Of a stretch of DNA of 64,000 nucleotides, positions 62,701-64,000 are shown piece after piece. The notes beneath the pieces were generated by a model. The model saw nothing but the letters and a program-made list of their open reading frames with translations, was not told the origin of the DNA and did no database searches. The position numbers and the translations under genes are program-made. How positions within the stretch are numbered: position 1 is the stretch's first letter; the number at the start of each line of letters is the position of its first letter. Source of the stretch: Symsagittifera roscoffensis (lineage: Eukaryota; Xenacoelomorpha; Acoela; Convolutidae); NCBI RefSeq assembly GCF_963678635.1, contig NC_087071.1:10357588-10421587 (forward strand), written 5' to 3'.

Positions 62701-64000
62701 TTATGACCTCCTGGAAAAATCTCAAGGAAGCTTACGAAAGCAATTGATACGCATTTGATTAAAATGAAAAATGTAGAAAATTGTCTGGAAAATTTTTGCT
62801 GAAACACAAAACAATGATTTTTTAATCTCATTTTTTTGACCAACAACTATGCCGAAAACTTCAAAAAAAAACTAAAAGTTTCTTGTCAAAACTTTTCATG
62901 GCTCTCAGAAACTAACACAAACACCATAGCTGTATTTTGTGAAATTTTTGTGAACATTTGAAACTCACAACGTTTTGTTGATAATCATTCAAAATAATTT
63001 TTTTTTACACCCGACTTAAGATTTCTGTTGTCGATTTTGGAAATTGATTTCGGTCATTCGCCAGGTCTAATTGAACGCGGATTGAGAATTTTTTGCATGA
63101 AGAAAAATACGTATTCGAAATGTTTTTGCTAATGGGAGACAACGAGAATGCAAGTGGATTCACGTTTCTGCAAATTTAACAATTATAAAAGAGAAGCAAG
63201 TCGTTTAGTCTGGCCAAACTATTCGATAAAAAAAGGCATTGCTTTGAGAATTTAATTTGAAATGTTTTCAGAATTAAAAACTGGTTGAGTTTGATATGTA
63301 CGTTAGTGTTTCTCTTCGTTTTTCATTTGAAAAATTTAAACTCAAAACAAATTATTCAAGCCATTTTGAATCAAGTGATGGTATTTTTGAGCTCAGGGCC
63401 AATCATACATACTTCATAAACTCCATAATATCAATTTTATGACAAGCACTTTTTCAAACGCTTTCAAATCAGCATTTTGACCAGCAATTTTTTGTATGTA
63501 AATTAACACAATATAGGCTATCAAAAATTTTTCGACAAGGACAAGCAGCATAGACAAATGGCATCGAAGCATAAAAAACACTGTCTCTGAAAAAAATACC
63601 TTACGAAATAGCTTGTTTTAGCTGCTACCGCTAAAAACCAAAAACCATTGGCTAAATGAAAGTAACATGAAGAAACATCGGTACCTGATAGGAACCCACA
63701 GTTTCCACTGAGTTTTTGTAGTGGAAACTGTAGATGACAAAGAGCAACAAAAACAGATTAAACCTAAGGATGTTCAGTTTTTTATATAGGAATAACCAGA
63801 ATAATCGTAGTTTTTTTATTCTTGCCCATTAAAATCACTCTAGTTGAGTGTAAACTGAATTTAAAAAAAAAACTCGGCAGTTTCATTAGTACTGATTAAA
63901 GGGGAGAACAACTCAGCATTTAATCTACAAATGTGTTGCAAAAAAAATGAAAATCTTGACTTCAATTGAAAATTATAATTTCATACTTAACTTATTTTTT
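59793..64000. other. No gene recognised
   Basis: AT-rich sequence with homopolymers, including a run of 15 C at 60124-60138. It may be a long first intron of the plus-strand gene that starts at 59724. Short frames here show no domain, and no repeat with clear ends was found. Confidence 0.5.

Overview
The window is eukaryotic nuclear DNA. It is AT-rich, carries spliceosomal introns with GT/AG borders, a Kozak-like start, LTR retrotransposons and several small hAT-type MITEs. The retroelement types (Ty3/gypsy pol with a Tyr-x-Asp-Asp reverse transcriptase) and the MITE types would suit an aquatic invertebrate animal, but I cannot name the species and a protist is not excluded. No rRNA, tRNA, CRISPR or prokaryotic operon was seen.

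Host gene. One gene on the minus strand can be reconstructed across 35 kb. Exon 1 is 58045-57893, exon 2 is 49285-49142, exon 3 is 48145-47515 and exon 4 is 25672-23064. Splice signals and phases agree at every junction and give 1,178 codons. The protein has an N-terminal TIR-like domain (Ser-His-Ala-Trp motif, then a Ser-x-x-Trp-Cys-x-x-Glu motif) followed by 18 nearly identical 42-residue kinesin-light-chain-type TPRs and one degenerate repeat. It looks like a TIR-TPR receptor. A separate first-exon candidate lies on the plus strand at 59724.

Retrotransposons. Three LTR elements, all on the minus strand like the gene, sit in or beside it. Element 1 (3617-22857, 19.2 kb) ends about 207 bp past the stop codon of the gene. 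Element 2 (27276-45789, 18.5 kb) fills most of intron 3. Element 3 (51138-57424, 6.3 kb) fills most of intron 1. Each has near-identical or identical LTRs and a target-site duplication (TATA, GTTC, CGCTT). Elements 1 and 2 are two to three times the usual Ty3/gypsy size. They share a related Gag, pol and an unusual Env glycoprotein, and both carry many extra genes.

Element 1 reads, in its own direction: LTR, primer site, a 2.3 kb leader, two small paralogues (family C), gag, pro, RT, RNase H, integrase, an intact 805-residue env, then a packed array of small genes (A1, A2, A3, B1, B2, B3, double-RING 1, RING 2, A4, double-RING 3), a coiled-coil gene and the LTR. Element 2 reads: LTR, leader ORF, duplicated stem-loops, a basic ORF, a 1,309-residue Gag-Pro, pol, two membrane microproteins, a 378-codon ORF without AUG, a broken env, an unknown 628-residue ORF and the LTR. 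These accessory gene sets are the most novel part of the window. Element 3 is an ordinary Ty3/gypsy element whose start codon straddles the LTR/primer-site junction.

Caveat. gag-pol of element 1, pol and env of element 2 and pol of element 3 carry single-base frameshifts and in-frame stops although their LTRs are almost identical. Some of these may be assembly errors in homopolymers rather than real decay.
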